Of a stretch of DNA of 64,000 bases, positions 47,653-60,781 are shown one piece after another. A program made the translations under genes and the position numbers. Position 1 is the first letter of the stretch. The number at the start of each line of letters is the position of its first letter. Where the stretch lies: assembly GCA_025765595.1 (NCBI GenBank), contig JAIVFH010000031.1, positions 124,001 to 188,000 of the forward strand, read 5' to 3'. The notes under the pieces were generated by a model. It saw only the letters and a program-made list of their open reading frames with translations, was not told where the DNA came from and ran no database searches. This DNA is from Obelidium mucronatum. Its lineage: Eukaryota; Chytridiomycota; Chytridiomycetes; Chytridiales; Chytriomycetaceae.

Positions 47653-47958
47653 TCATGAGAACATCATGGAGAGGGATCGTTTCACCCACTCTCGTTCAAA
47701 TGGGCGATACGCAGCCAGTTGCGGTGAAAACACCAAAACACCCAAATCATCAATAGAATCGATGAATGCATGCAGTTCGGCAATTGTGTAGGCAACGTCG
47801 CGTGTGCCATTCTGCTCTTTAAGCTTGGTTTCAAAGGTTCTGATGAGAGCCTCCAGGGTTTCCAGTGGGGTATCAAAGTCACTCCAAACCCGCGAGCTTG
47901 TACTGGATGATGTTTGGAGAAACAGAATAGTGTGGGTTTTTTCGCGAAGTTGATCCAT
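47653..47958 (-). CDS. ERH: Enhancer of rudimentary homologue (ERH)
   Basis: A single exon gives 101 aa, the usual ERH size (about 104). It shows HTILFLQT at the N-terminus, YTIAELHAFIDSIDDLGVLVF in the centre and a Y-R-P-F-E-R-E-W-V-K terminal motif, matching the ERH fold. ERH is a small dimeric adaptor in nuclear RNA processing; in S. pombe Erh1 works with Mmi1 to remove meiotic mRNAs. The start ATG is preceded on the coding strand by a run of 16 A. It lies on the same strand as ATP23, 76 bp upstream of it. Confidence 0.92.
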   Translation of the reverse strand: MDQLREKTHTILFLQTSSSTSSRVWSDFDTPLETLEALIRTFETKLKEQNGTRDVAYTIAELHAFIDSIDDLGVLVFSPQLAAYRPFEREWVKRSLSMMFS

Positions 47959-48158
47959 TTATGCTGTTTTTTTTTTTTTTTTGCGATCAGCAATCATGGT
48001 CTTGCCAACAAATTGAAAACAATGATCACTTCTCACCAATTGACAATAGGAATTTGCAACAATGATCCACCATTGTCTTATCTGGATCTTTCCTTCTTCC
48101 CAGCTGCACATTGTAAAAGAAAAGAAGCTGCCAAAAAAAAACAAAAAAACACACCACG

Positions 48159-51100
48159 ATGGAGTCCTACATGGAAGCCATCATGGAGGAAACTCTGGAC
48201 CTTGATATCAGAGAAGCATTGTCTCCTGCAGACTCTACACAGTCTCAACCCGACATGCTTGCCATCTTTGAAGAAATGAAACTTGACGCGCAGAAAAACT
48301 CGCGTTACGACGCGGAGGATGCCAAATCCCACAAGACAATTGCTGACATGCTCCAAGACCCACGTGCAGATCCCAAGTCTGCAGATTTTGATCATGCCTT
48401 TTTTTCAAAAGCTGTGCGACAGTATGTTAATGGCAAAGGAATGGAATTCTCGCAAATGCCAATTGCCTTTAGAAACTTGGTACGTTTTTTTTTTGTAGCA
48501 AGAGTTGGCGTTTTTCGCGCGTTGCAAAAGTTTTTGATGGAATACATGAACAGAATATTGTTGGGAATGCCCTCCAAGATGCCAAAATCCACACTGTTGG
48601 CTCTGCAATCACAAACTTGTTCCAACCAGCATATCAAGTCATAAACTACATAAAAAAGACAAGCAACTCTTTATTCCCACCAAAGTATATTGAGAAGGAC
48701 ATCATTCACGACGTAAGCGGTGTTTTGAAGCCAGGAGAATGTGTTCTGGTTATTGGAAGACCAGGTTCAGGTTGTTCTTCGTTGCTAAGAGCCTTTTCAA
48801 ACCACGTGAGGAGTTTCAAAGCGGTTCGAGGAGAAATCAAGTACTCTGGCTTCAGTTCCAAAGAGCTGCATGATAAATTCCGTGGGGAAATTGTGTATGC
48901 GGAGGAAGGAGATCCGCATTACCCATCTCTTACTGTCCGTCAAACGTTGGAGTTTGCTCTCAACTGTAAAGTCATGTCTCCCGAAATCCGAGCAAAAATC
49001 ATTGAAGTTACACTGAAACTGTATGGACTTGTGAATTGCCAAAATACTGTCGTGGGGGACTCCCTGCTTCGAGGTGTTTCTGGTGGCGAAAAAAAGCGCG
49101 TTTCGTTGGCTGGTTGGGTTTCAAATTTTACATAAAAGAAGGTTTTTTATTAACGCTAAAAATAGAGGCAACCGTTATTGGAGGCTCCGCTGGAATTTTT
49201 GACGGATGCACAAAGGGTCTCGATGCAGCGTCGTCGCTAGATTTTGTAAAGGGGTTGCGTGCCTTTGCTGATTACCAAAACAGAACTGTGGTTGCTTCTT
49301 GCTACCAAGCATCTGATGCCATGTTTGAGCTTTTCGATAAAGTCATTGTTTTGGCTGATGGGCAATGCACTTACTTTGGTTTGAAACTCTTGTCTCACCC
49401 AATGTGAAATAACTCTAAAAACAACGCATCTTTCAGGACCAACGAAAGATGCCATTACGTACTTTCAAAGTCTCGGTTTCACAAAACACCCGAGAGACAC
49501 TGCCGCTGAATTTTTGACCACATGTGCCAGCTGTAACAGAATCAGCCCAAGAGATTTGTATGAAAAATACAAGGCCAGTCAATTTGGTATTGCCAATGAC
49601 GCTGAAGCAAACCAGTACCTCTCAGATGATTTTACCGACAAGGCTCGGTCGGAATTCATTGAACGACTTGTGGCGAGAAAACAATTCCACGGCAGTAAAG
49701 GAAAACAGCTCAATAGTCTTTACTCGGTTCCAATATCTCGTCAAGCACGCATGTTGATTCGCCGTGAGATCCAAATTATTAGGGGAAACTCTGCTGCTAT
49801 TATTTTAAGGTTGGGTCTCCTATCTCCTCCGCACACATGAACTAACAACTTTTCGTTTAGCACATTCTTCAACTTGATTATGGCAGTTATCGTTGGCTCT
49901 GTATTCTATCAGTTACCTGCGACCTCTGCTGGAGCATTCACACGCGGAGGTGCCATCTACTTTGGACTGCTGTTCAACGCCGTTAGCGCATTCGCAGAAA
50001 TCCCGAAAGTTATTGATGGCAGAACGATTTTGTACAAACACACAGACATGGCTTTGTACAGACCGTCAACACACTTTCTTGCTCAAAGCTTGTTTGAATT
50101 CCTTGTGGCTTCTGTCCGCATTTTAGGATTCTCCTTGATTTTATACTACATGGTGGGACTTCAGCCAGGCGGTGGACATGTAAGTAATGTTTTTGTGCTT
50201 ATTGGCTCCTTTTTGTGCTCACTACCTTACCACGCAAGTTTGGAATATTCTATTTGTCCATCATTTTGACCCAACAAGCTTTTGGTTACATGCTCAAAGT
50301 CTTTGGGTACCTTGCAGCTGAGAAGCACCAAGCTATCAACAATGCAGCCGTTGTACTTATTCTTTGTACCATGTATGCCGGATATATGATTCCAATTCAA
50401 GACATGAAGCCCTGGTTCAAATGGGTAAAGACTTGAACAACCCTCGCTGTCTTTTTTTCTTCTTCTTAATACCATTGTTGCATTAGATACTCTACATTAA
50501 TCCCCTGGGATACGGATTCCAAACCCTAATGATCAATGAATTCGAAGGTCTAGCCCTTCAATGTGTTGGAGCATCCGTCGTCCCCATCGGACCATGGTAC
50601 AAGGACCCACAATACCAAACCTGCACACTTCCAGGATCCTTACCAGGCTCTCTGATAACAAATGGACTCTCCTACCTCTCTTCATCGCTAGACATCGATC
50701 CTACCTGGAAATGGACAAACCTGGGAATCAACTTGGCCATGATGGTGGCATTCATAATCATTGATTGTGTCGTTTTGGAAACTATTCAGCACGATAAAGC
50801 GGGCTTGAGCTTCAAGTTTTTCAAGCCAGTGTCAAAAGGGAAGGCGAAACAGGATCAATTTAGGCAAGATGAAGCCGCGGCGACACATGACTCGATTCAG
50901 ATTCAAGGCAGTAAAGAGGATCTGGACTCTTTGAACACTCTGACATGGTCAAACATTAATTACATTGTTCCTCATCCAAAAGAGAAGGGTAAGACTCTGC
51001 AGTTATTGAATGGCGTCAGTGGGTATGCGAGACCAGGGACAATGACTGCTTTGATGGGGTCTTCAGGTGCTGGAAAGACAACTCTGTTGGATGTTGTGGC

Positions 51101-52939
51101 GCGGAGAAAGACAATTGGGAGAATCGAAGGTGATATTTTTGTTGGACCAAGCAGCCCTGGCAAAGAATACTTGAAAATTAGTGGATATTGCGAGCAAATG
51201 GATGTTCATAATAAGGAGGCGACTGTTCGGGAGGCTCTTGAATTCGCGGCCTTTTTGCGACAGCCTGCTTCTGTATCCAAACAGGATAAGAAAGACTACG
51301 TGCAAAAGATTATCACACTGTTGGAAATGGATAGCCTGGCTAATGCTCTGATTGGGGACTTGGAAAGTGGTGTGGGCCTTTCCATGGAAGAACGAAAGCG
51401 GTTAACAATTGGCGTTGAGCTTGTCGCGAGACCAAAAATTGTATTCTTGGACGAGCCGACTTCAGGCCTCGATGCGCAAGCTGCAACAAACATTATCCAT
51501 CTCTTGAAGAACTTGACAAAGCAAGGCTATGCCCTCGTCGTGACCATTCATCAACCATCAGCCATGCTTTTTAGTGAATTTGATCGTTTGCTTCTACTTG
51601 GTCGAGGCGGAAAGACTATCTATTTTGGAGAACTAGGAAACGATTGTCAGACACTGCTGCAATATTTTGAAAAGACAGGAGCCCATAAATGTGATGATAA
51701 AGGAAACCCGGCTGAATATATTCTTGATTGTATCGGTGCTGGAACTGGACATACGACCAATGCTATTGATTGGTTTTCAGCCTGGAAATCATCTCCTGAA
51801 TACGCCAGAGAGATACAAATTCTTGCTGGCCTCAAGCAACGTGCAATTAATTTTGCTTCCCATCATACTTCTGATCTCGAAAAGGCAAAGCACCGCCTCA
51901 ATTCTGACATTCCATCCACTGGATACACAATTCGAATGGTTGTCAACCGTATGTTCCGATCTTTCTGGCGAGACCCATCATACAATGTTGGGCGAGTCAC
52001 CTTCCAAATGGTCATTGCTTTGGTTATCGGATTGACATTTTTCCAGTGTCCTGCCACTCCAGCTGGCGCTCAGAATAGGATATTTGCTCTATTCCAAACA
52101 GGTACTTTGGGTGTGGTAGTCATTAAGCTTGTCATTCCCACGTTTTTGGATCAGCGTGCATATGCGATTCGAGAACAGAGTCAAGGAGCGTATGGAACCA
52201 GCGCATTCAGTCTTGCAATTACCACGGCGGAGATACCGTTTGCAATTGCTGCCTCGACTGCCTTTTTCCTATTGTTTTATTGGACCGTTGGATTGAATGC
52301 GACTACAGACAATGTTGGATACTTTTATGCCTTATTGACAGCTTTTACCCTTTGGTCTGTTTCTTTTGGTCAAATGCTTGCGTCTGCTATTCCAAACTAC
52401 GGGGTTGCGGCAGCGATTATTCCCATTCTGACATCAATACTATCTCTGTAGGTTTTTACTTTGTTTAAATTACGAAAAGGATTTTGTGTCGTTGCCCATA
52501 ACTAACCAACTGTACTTTTGGAAGGTTCTGCGGTGTCACTATATCATACAACGATATGCCCCAATTCTACAAGACGTGGCTTTATTGGATTGATCCTTAT
52601 CACTACTTGATTGAAGGGTTTATGGTGAATGACCTTGGAGGACTTGCTCTCAATTGCGACGAAACATCGTTTGTGCCTGTCGCAATTCCAGCCAATGTGA
52701 CTTGCGGCAAGTACTTTCAGCCTTATTTGACGATTGTTGGGGCACCAGGAACGCTTGTGGATGCGTCGGCCAAAGGAAACTGTCTCTATTGTCCGATTCA
52801 AAAGGGCGATGACATATTCCACCATTTGGGTTGGAGCTACACGAACCGATGGAAGAACTTTGGATACTTGATGGCATTCTGGTTGTTCAACCGTGTAATG
52901 ACGGCCATCTTTATCCGGCGATTCAAAGTGAAGCGATGA
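48159..52939 (+). CDS. Full-length PDR-type ABC transporter (ABCG family)
   Basis: Eight exons (48159-48479, 48503-49112, 49166-49378, 49437-49809, 49861-50179, 50239-50424, 50487-52447, 52525-52939) give 1,465 aa in the order NBD1-TMD1-NBD2-TMD2. NBD1 has GRPGSGCSSLL (Cys in place of the Walker A Lys), VSGGEKKRVSLA, and FDGCTKGLDAAS in place of the Walker B Asp-Glu. NBD2 has canonical GSSGAGKTTLLD and VFLDEPTSGLDAQ but LSMEERKRLTI instead of LSGGQ. This mirror-image degeneracy is normal for fungal PDR pumps, leaving one working ATP site. Each TMD has about six helices; Cys-containing loops before the last helices fit the PDR extracellular domain. Such pumps export drugs, toxins or sterols/lipids; the substrate here is unknown. 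Intron 1 (23 nt as placed) is suspiciously short, so that junction may differ. Confidence 0.9.
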
Positions 52940-53032
52940 TGATCTGTCGCTGTTGTTGTTCGTTAGAAAGTCAAATAATAATAAACGCATCGGAGTTTGA
53001 ATTTATTTTTATTCCACAAACGCACCCACCCA

Positions 53033-56000
53033 ATGATGCGCGCATCCTCGTCGCGCCGCCACCGCACGCGCACGCGTTCGCAGTCGCGGTCGCGGTCGGC
53101 GTCGAGCCGCTCGTCGTCGGCGTCGGCGTCGGCGTCGGCGTCGCAGTTTTCGCAGGCGGGGTTTCCGGACGCGTTCGCGCGCAGCCCGCAGCCGCAGCCG
53201 CCGGCGTCGCTGAGTCCGCATCTGCGCATCGACATTGCGCATTCGAACCGCGCGGCCGCGGCGTCGCCGACGTTCAGAAAAAAGATTTCCGTGTTTGGCG
53301 CCGACCACAAACAGCCGCGCGAGGGCAGCGCGAGTCCAAAAAACAAATTCAAAAACAAAAAGAAAAACGGCAGCGACGCGCCGCCGCCGCCCGCATCGCC
53401 CGCGCGCCCCGCCACGCCCGTGCTGATGGCTCAGCCAGAGCGCACGCAGGACGAGTTCAGGCGCCTCGTGCACGGCGCATCAGACATCTCCGACTGGACC
53501 GCGCGCTTCATGGCGAACGGCCTCGCCTACCCCCTGGCCCCCGCCGCAGGCTTCCTGACGTCGTTCAATCCGCAAACACTGAATTCGGCTACTTCGCCGT
53601 CATACCCCCCGCTCACTTCGCCATTGGCCAACTCGCCCACATCGCCTCTTTCTCCTCTTGCGTTGGAAGAGCCTTGGCGAAAGCTGCACGCCAGTATTAG
53701 TGGTGGACCTACATCAAAATTCCCATACGCCCTCAGTTTCACGCGTATCGAAAGTCTTCCGATTCCTTCATTTATTGACGACGCGTATCTCAAAGATGAT
53801 CGAAAGCCGCTTCTCCTACAACTTCGAACCAGTTTGTTTGATTTAGAAAGCGGAATGTTTTTTGGACGAACTTGGATAGATCCTGTGGAATTTGATCTGC
53901 GTCTTACCTCATCGAAAGAAGAACACGATGATGAAGGAGACAGGTTTGGTGCGAATGGCGGAAAGCAGCTCGCAGGGTTGGGAAAGTTGGGGTCTTCAAA
54001 ACGTCGAGGAACCGTTGTTATTTCCAAAAGAGACTCTGGCGGAGAAGAAGAAGAGTTGGTGACGAGAGGCCGCAAAAAGCATCAAACAAGTCGTACAAAG
54101 GCAGCGAATTCCATGAGACGCAAAAATTCTGGATCAGATTCCAGTGACTCAGACGATAATACAGACTCATCAGAAAGTGCAAGTGACGAATCAACAAAAA
54201 AGGCAAAAGGAAATCGTGCTTCAAAAAAGAAGAATAGAAAACGTGGGGCTCTATCGCCAAAGGCGGTGTATTTCGATTAATTCTACAGCCGAAGGCTGTG
54301 TGTTCTATCATTTCGTTTTTCCGATTCCAATACCTCCGACAGCGTGACTTCAATCAACATATTGCACATTGTTGCTTAACTGATTCTTTTCTCTCTAGAT
54401 GCTGACTCGGAAGAATCAGGATCAGAGTCAAATAGTGGGAGTAGTGATGAAAGCGATGAAGACGACAGTGATGACAGCCGATCCTCCTATAGCAGCGATG
54501 GAGCTGTTTTACGAGGCCATAGAGTGTCCGTTAACCTTCATCACGAGGTGATTATTCTTTCCAACATCGTATATCCATGTTCACTCATACTTCAACACAG
54601 CATTTGTTTATGCATACGAATCTGACAAGCAAAAACATAATTGCAGTAACTGAGTTTGTCCTTATTGGTTGAGAATATTTCGAATACACTCAAACCCCAC
54701 TGACTAAGTCTTTTCTTTTTTAGTTGAAGACATGGAAACGGACAGTGATGAAGATCCTGACCTATTTAAGCCTGAATACGTGTCCGCAGGGTGGACTTAC
54801 TTTCACTTATTTGACCCCGACAGAAACGGAATTGATTTGAACAAGGCTTGGGAATATGAAGAAATATATCCACGAAATATGACAGAATTCAGGTTTGTAT
54901 GTTTTTATTGACTGTTTGTTACCAGGTCCTGAGAAGCTGGCTTTTAGTACTCCCATCTTTCATGGATCGCCGAGAATTCTCCTGTTCGTGGCACCTATTT
55001 TAATGGAATTTACTGTCGGTTATCCCTCCTTGGCTCCCATTCCTGGATCCAGCTTCACCTATGAGTTTTCGACCAGGCCGGATTTTCGCCAGCTTTGCTA
55101 CTTGTGGCGTGAAAATATTTGGATTGGAGAAGGAAGTGATGTACCTGGCCTAGACTTTCCAGTTAGCTCTGAAATTGCAGCCATTCCAGACTCCATTGCC
55201 GTTGTTTCAAAGGTACCAATTTTATATATATGAAAGATATTTAATCTTTTTCCGTTGACAATACGCTTCCGCCTAGATTCGAATCAGCGTTTTCCCATCT
55301 CTATCAAAGTTTGAAGATGCCCTCCTCACAGAAGCGGCGCTCAAGCATTACCAATCCTTCCCAGAATCCATGACACCAGATGAAAATGGAAACTTGCCTG
55401 TTCCCGACATTATCGAACGCAGAATTCACATTGGTTTACACAACACGCAGACCTTCCTGAGTCCTCCCACCATAACAACCCTCAAACCAGTGTACAGTGA
55501 ATATGTGGGAGGTGATGGGTTTGAGTTTGTTTTTAATGGGAACGTGGAGCTGGAAAAGTATGTTGCTGGGAACCCAGGAATTGCGATCGTCTTTGTTGTG
55601 GAATATAAAATCATGTTGATGACGAGCGATGTCGAGAAGAAGAAAACTGGGATTGGTGCAATCATTGAGAAAGTGCTAGGGGAGAAGAAGGAACCCACCA
55701 GACTTGGGATTGAGAAAATTGTGACTGTTGGATGGGGTGCCTGGACACCTGCTGTTTTTTCTGGTATGTATGATTATTGGCTGTGATTCTTTTAGCATGG
55801 TTTTTGATGATTTTTTCTTTCTTTTCTTTTCACGTTGGTTTCTTTAGGAGCCAATCCTCAAGTGATTCCGTTGGATACCTCTGTTGGGCCCAACCCATAT
55901 TCTGCCGTCACATTCTGCCCATCCATAGCGGGAGATGATCTCGAACTGAATCCGGAGTGGTTGGATTACGCCTATCAAATGGGAAGGCTGGCTACAGATG

Positions 56001-59000
56001 AATTCCCCATAGTTTTGTCATTTTACTTTTATGATGAAGAGAATCCTCGTAGTCCTACGGGAAGAAGTGGGTCTTTGAAATCGAAAATCCAAAAATTTAT
56101 CTAACCAAGGATATGGAACGACGAATTTTTTTTTTTTAAGGCTCTCCTGTCCGTGATGCAATTGCCGAGGAACCTGAGGAAGAAGAAGAAAGAGCACCAA
56201 CACCAAAGCGGCCATCAACCCCTCCACCTTTACCAAAAAAACAAAAGAAGGAGGACAGTGAAAGTGAAGACGATGAAGACATGAATCCGTCACATGGAAT
56301 AAACACGGCGGACCCATCACAGTTCCCCAAGCCATCAAGATATACGGGACGCAAAGGCGGCGCATTGACGCGTGCTGAAAGAGCGCGGTTACAAAGCGCA
56401 GGGTTTCCATTGCCTTTGGACGATTCGGGTGGGAAACCCCATTTGCTGACTTTGACGCCTGGAGAAATTGCAGGTGGAATGCATGTGAATATGGAAGCTG
56501 AAGCGAAAGACTCATTGAGGAATAATGAAATCACGTTTACACTTATGGGAGTTTCGTTTACTCCTGAACTTTGCATGAGGCTGACAGGTATAGTGTGTGG
56601 AACGTTTCAAGCGAAACAGGATGATTCTTAAAAAACTTTTTTCCGGTATTCTAGGCCATTTTCCAAGCAGTGTATATTTTACTTACCAATTCTATAACTT
56701 TCCATATTGTTCAACGGAAAGAATGTTTATTTACACGGGGCCAATGCCGCCAGGCGATCACGGACATTCTCAACATCAACGAAGTTTTAGTGTTCCCACA
56801 AATAATCCTCATCATTCACGGCATTGGTCGCAAAGCTCCACGAGCTCGTTTCATTCGAGTGTGCCATCTGGTGGAGATCATCATCATTCCAACCAGAAGG
56901 GAGGATTCACAGATTGTTATTGGCCAGGCGTGTTGTACCCAATTGATGATGACGGATCCGTTTGCTGTTTGTATTTTCCCTTTTTTTTTTTTACCAAACA
57001 AACTTTTTGCAAAGAAAAAAAGTCCTAAAAAATGATTTTTTTTATTGCTCAGATTCCCCAGCGGGACTCTCCAGAACATATCTCGTTGAAAACGACATTG
57101 ACGCATGCTCAACAATCAGTTCATTTTCAAAACATATTCCTGATATAGTGCAATACATGAACCAAAAATCTCTACACTTTGATGTGTGGGATGGAGATTC
57201 CCTGTTGCATCTGGGAGCGGCAGTTGTGGAATTGAAGCCGGCTCTGCGGCAGGGTCGGAATGGTGTTGCGTATGATGACGATGTTGATATTGTCTTTACC
57301 GAGGTAATGGCAGGCGAAAAGATTTTGTATTTCTGTTATCCTCATTTGTGTTTAAAAAAAATTAACAGTACATCAACCCGACTCTTGCGCGATCATCTTC
57401 AAATGCATCAGACATCAGCAGTGTACTTAGCGTGACTAATTCGGGAAGCGCGGAGAAAACATCGCGCAGCACTGTGATTGGGAAAATGCATGTTCGCCTT
57501 GTAAACATTGGCAGGCAAACAGTGGCAGAAGGAATTGGAGGGGAGAATTCTGCAGCAGTGATTATGCAACAACATGCGGTGAATGCGAAATCAAAGCGGC
57601 GGGACCCTTATTCCAAGGAAAATGTCATTGTGAAGGATCATCGGTATCGTGTGAATTTGAGGCCTGAAATCGTTGTGAGTCCATTGAAGGTATGTATACT
57701 CGTTTTTTTTTTCACTTCATGTAAGACATTGTTTCGTTAACTTGAAATGACAGTTGATTGAAGTTGACGCGGAGCTTTCACAAATGCTATCAACTGCCTA
57801 CGAAGAGCGCGTTCGTAGTCGAAAAAAGGCTAACAAGCAGAACAAGGATGACGATGAGTTTCTCGAGAATGTAGGGGATCGACGTAGGAAGCTAGACCGA
57901 GTAAAGAGAATCATGCAACGGAATCATCAATATGAAAGCGCACTAACAGAGGCAACGATGCCGTTCTATTATAATCTTACGAGGCAGGAGAGACAGAGGG
58001 ATTTGGATACTATTGATGTTTTTCGAGATCGGTATGTTGTGCCTCTTTGTTCAAACTGATGTCAATGATTTCTTAATGGTTTTTTTTTGACACACAATGT
58101 TCCAGACGAAAACCACCATTGATTGAAAAGAAGCTGAGCGAACAAATAACAGTCATTCATGTGATCAATGCATCATTTGGACAAGGGCATTACTTTGAAT
58201 ATTTATTCACGAATCCATATAACGAGGATCATAACTTTGAAATCAAATGGGATGATGAAGAGCTTCGGTAAAAAAAAAAAGACGAGTTATTCCGTTCACT
58301 ATATGGAACTCACTTCTTTTTTTTCAGACTCGTGACGTCATCATCAGAGTGGAAATATCTACGACGAATTCATTCGATCCGAGTTGGAGTCGAAGACAAA
58401 CTAATCTCTGTGCGTCCCAGCGGACACTCTGAGATATACATGCTTGCCAACGAGTCCGTAGCGATTCCGTTTGTATTCCAAAGCTTCTTGGGTGGAACTA
58501 TTTCGAATGCGTCGGAGCAAGAGTCCTCTGTTGTGGGATTGAGAAAGTTGTGTGGAAGTGAGAGTGTACCTGGTGGGGGAATTCATCCAAGAAAGATTAA
58601 TGTAAGTTTGTTGATTCTAAAACATTAGAAAGGATAAAAAAAAACACAAAACTCCAACTTTTTTTGTTTTTTGCAGGTTTCATTTCTGAATGACAAACGC
58701 ATGCCTGTGGCTATGGTGGATGTTCTCATAAAGCCTCGCAACTATGCGATAGACCGTGTGCTACGCTTTTTCCGGTCTGAAGGCGAGCTTTTGCGAAGAA
58801 CAATCAAGTTTTACTTGAATGTTGACGGTGGCGGAGGAGCCTTGGAAATGAAAAAAGATAACAAGAAGGGGGTCGGCGGGAAGAAAGACGTAGCAAGTCA
58901 TACATTTATAACAGAGAACTCTACAATTCATGATGCAGCCAATCCATGGAAGAAATACGTTCGGTGCAGTCATCAAGATGTCGTGTGCACGTTGTCTGAC

Positions 59001-59998
59001 GCAGGGGTAATTAAAAAAAAGGAAGTGCCCGAAAAAAAAACAAGGCTTAATTATATTATTTTCTTTTATTAGAAGGGAAACGGTAACCTGAAAGAACTTG
59101 CATTCAAGTATCGCGTTGGAAGTGCACCGGAAACCACTGCTATTTATTTCCTCATTTATGACGATCCGTTCCATACGTCACTTCATGAAGTATGGAGAGT
59201 TTTTGTTCACTCGTTGCACAGGTATGATCGATTATTGTGTGTTTTGTATTTCCATTTGGTGGCTAAAGGGAAAAAAAAATTAAAAAGATTGGATATCAAC
59301 TGCACGTTGGGACAGACGAATCATTCTTCACTTGTATTGCGTGGATCTTCATTCAGTCGGACAGTGCAATGTTATTCTAATCTTCCTGATGAGCTACTGG
59401 TTACCGCAAATGCTCCATTTATTCTGACTGCCAACAGTTTGAATGAAATTGGAATGCTAGTTCGTCCAAGAAACGACACGATTCGGGATATTATTTTGAA
59501 TGTAGTTGGTATGTGTGTGTGTTGTTGTTGTTGTTGGTATATATTTAACTCCTTTTTTTCATTCAAGATGTGGATGACCAATCGCTGGTGAGTAGTTGGT
59601 TGGTGGTATCTCACTGTTCGATTCCTACAGTCACAAAGTCGTTTGAAATAACAATACCCCGCGGAAAAGCGGTGAATAAGGTTCGAACTTGGGGTGTCTT
59701 GCTCTTATTCTTTTTTTTTATTAGTTTGTTCTCAAAATTTTTTTTGTAATTGTAGAGAGTGTCTTACACGAACCCTTACACGACGAAAAGATCGTTCCGC
59801 CTGAAAACGAATGCAGAGCATTTAGTCCAATTTCGAGATGGAAACTTGTTGCAACTTGATGCCAATGCGAGCCAGTATATTTCGCTGCGGCTTCTACCAA
59901 ACAGCACTTCGTCATTCTCTGATATCTTGATATTCCTGAATGACGACTATGATAAGATTGAAGAATGCCTGCGAATCAAAGTGTCTTATAAAGAATAA
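53033..59998 (+). CDS. NPHP4: Nephrocystin-4 (ciliary transition-zone protein)
   Basis: About 19 exons. After exon 1 (53033 to about 54242, donor unresolved): 54399-54547, 54601-54667, 54724-54892, 54948-55212, 55277-55763, 55848-56066, 56141-56587, 56655-56966, 57053-57303, 57369-57689, 57754-58031, 58106-58267, 58328-58601, 58677-59006, 59073-59221, 59288-59508, 59568-59680, 59756-59998. This gives roughly 1,890 aa. Similarity to animal NPHP4 runs along the protein: FFGRTW, VFPSLSKFEDALL, SVYFTYQFYNFP, VDVDDQSLVSSWLV, NKRVSYTNPY and the C-terminal ILIFLNDDYDKIEE. NPHP4 sits in the transition zone at the base of cilia and flagella and gates entry. The first 500 residues are disordered, basic and GC-rich; a Ser/Asp-rich insert follows FFGRTW. 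Presence implies a flagellated life stage. Confidence 0.9.
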
Positions 59999-60781
59999 AT
60001 TTATTTTTTTAATGAATGGTTAATAAATAAGAGAAGGGTTCGACTCGCGGGTTTGGTATAAAAACGTGTTTCGATTTGTTTCGAATTATTTCTTTCAATT
60101 TAATAAAAAGAAAAAAAAAGCTTCTCGACACCACTTTTGCTGTCCTCTCCGCTCTCGCTCGCTCTTTGAAACGACATCTATCTCTCGCTCTCTCTTAAAG
60201 CAACCAAGAAAAGCAAAAGCTGCTCAATACTCCGAACCAGCATAAAAAGCAACTTCCTTGATATCTAAAGACACCCTTACTACAAAACAAGTGTCTTTTC
60301 GTATCTCGTACCCAAACAACCCAAGTCTCCTTCTTTGAAAGAAAAAAAGCGTTAAGCGTCAAACCCCCCGCTCCCACTTGTGCAGAGTATGTTTTTTTTT
60401 GTTATCATATCGGTGGCTGTTTTTTTTTTGCTGCTGCGGAGTGAGTGACTCACTACTTCATTTACACCCCCAACCAAACAGGGCTTATTTGGCTTCTGTT
60501 TTCTACCGACACGCTGGTTAAGTCCCTCGTCCTCCTTCTTTGGTCTTCCGCCTCCTGTTCTTCCAGATCCAATAATAGTGATAATAGTATCAACAACTAT
60601 TATTAACCGTTAAGTGAAATATATTGTCTTCAAAGCAAAAACACACACAAGCAAAGCAAAACTATCCCCTTAAAAAAAAGTCTCTGCCACTTTTTTTTTT
60701 CCTTCTACCTACAACAACTCCATCTCTGTTACGTATCGTCACGCTATAAAATAGTCTTCAAGTTGTTTTTAAAATCAGAAA
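59999..60781. other. Upstream region and probable long leader of the antizyme gene
   Basis: This 783-bp stretch has no supported gene. It is rich in C/T tracts on the plus strand (for example 60170-60200 and 60520-60560). TATA-like sequences occur at 60057-60063 (TATAAAA) and 60745-60751 (TATAAAA), the second only about 30 bp before the start codon. Which one is used, and so whether the leader is long or very short, cannot be told from sequence. Confidence 0.5.

Noticed and set aside
52831..53700. ORF overlapping the end of the PDR gene and the start of NPHP4
   Set aside because: It is an out-of-frame shadow in the GC-rich 5' block of NPHP4.
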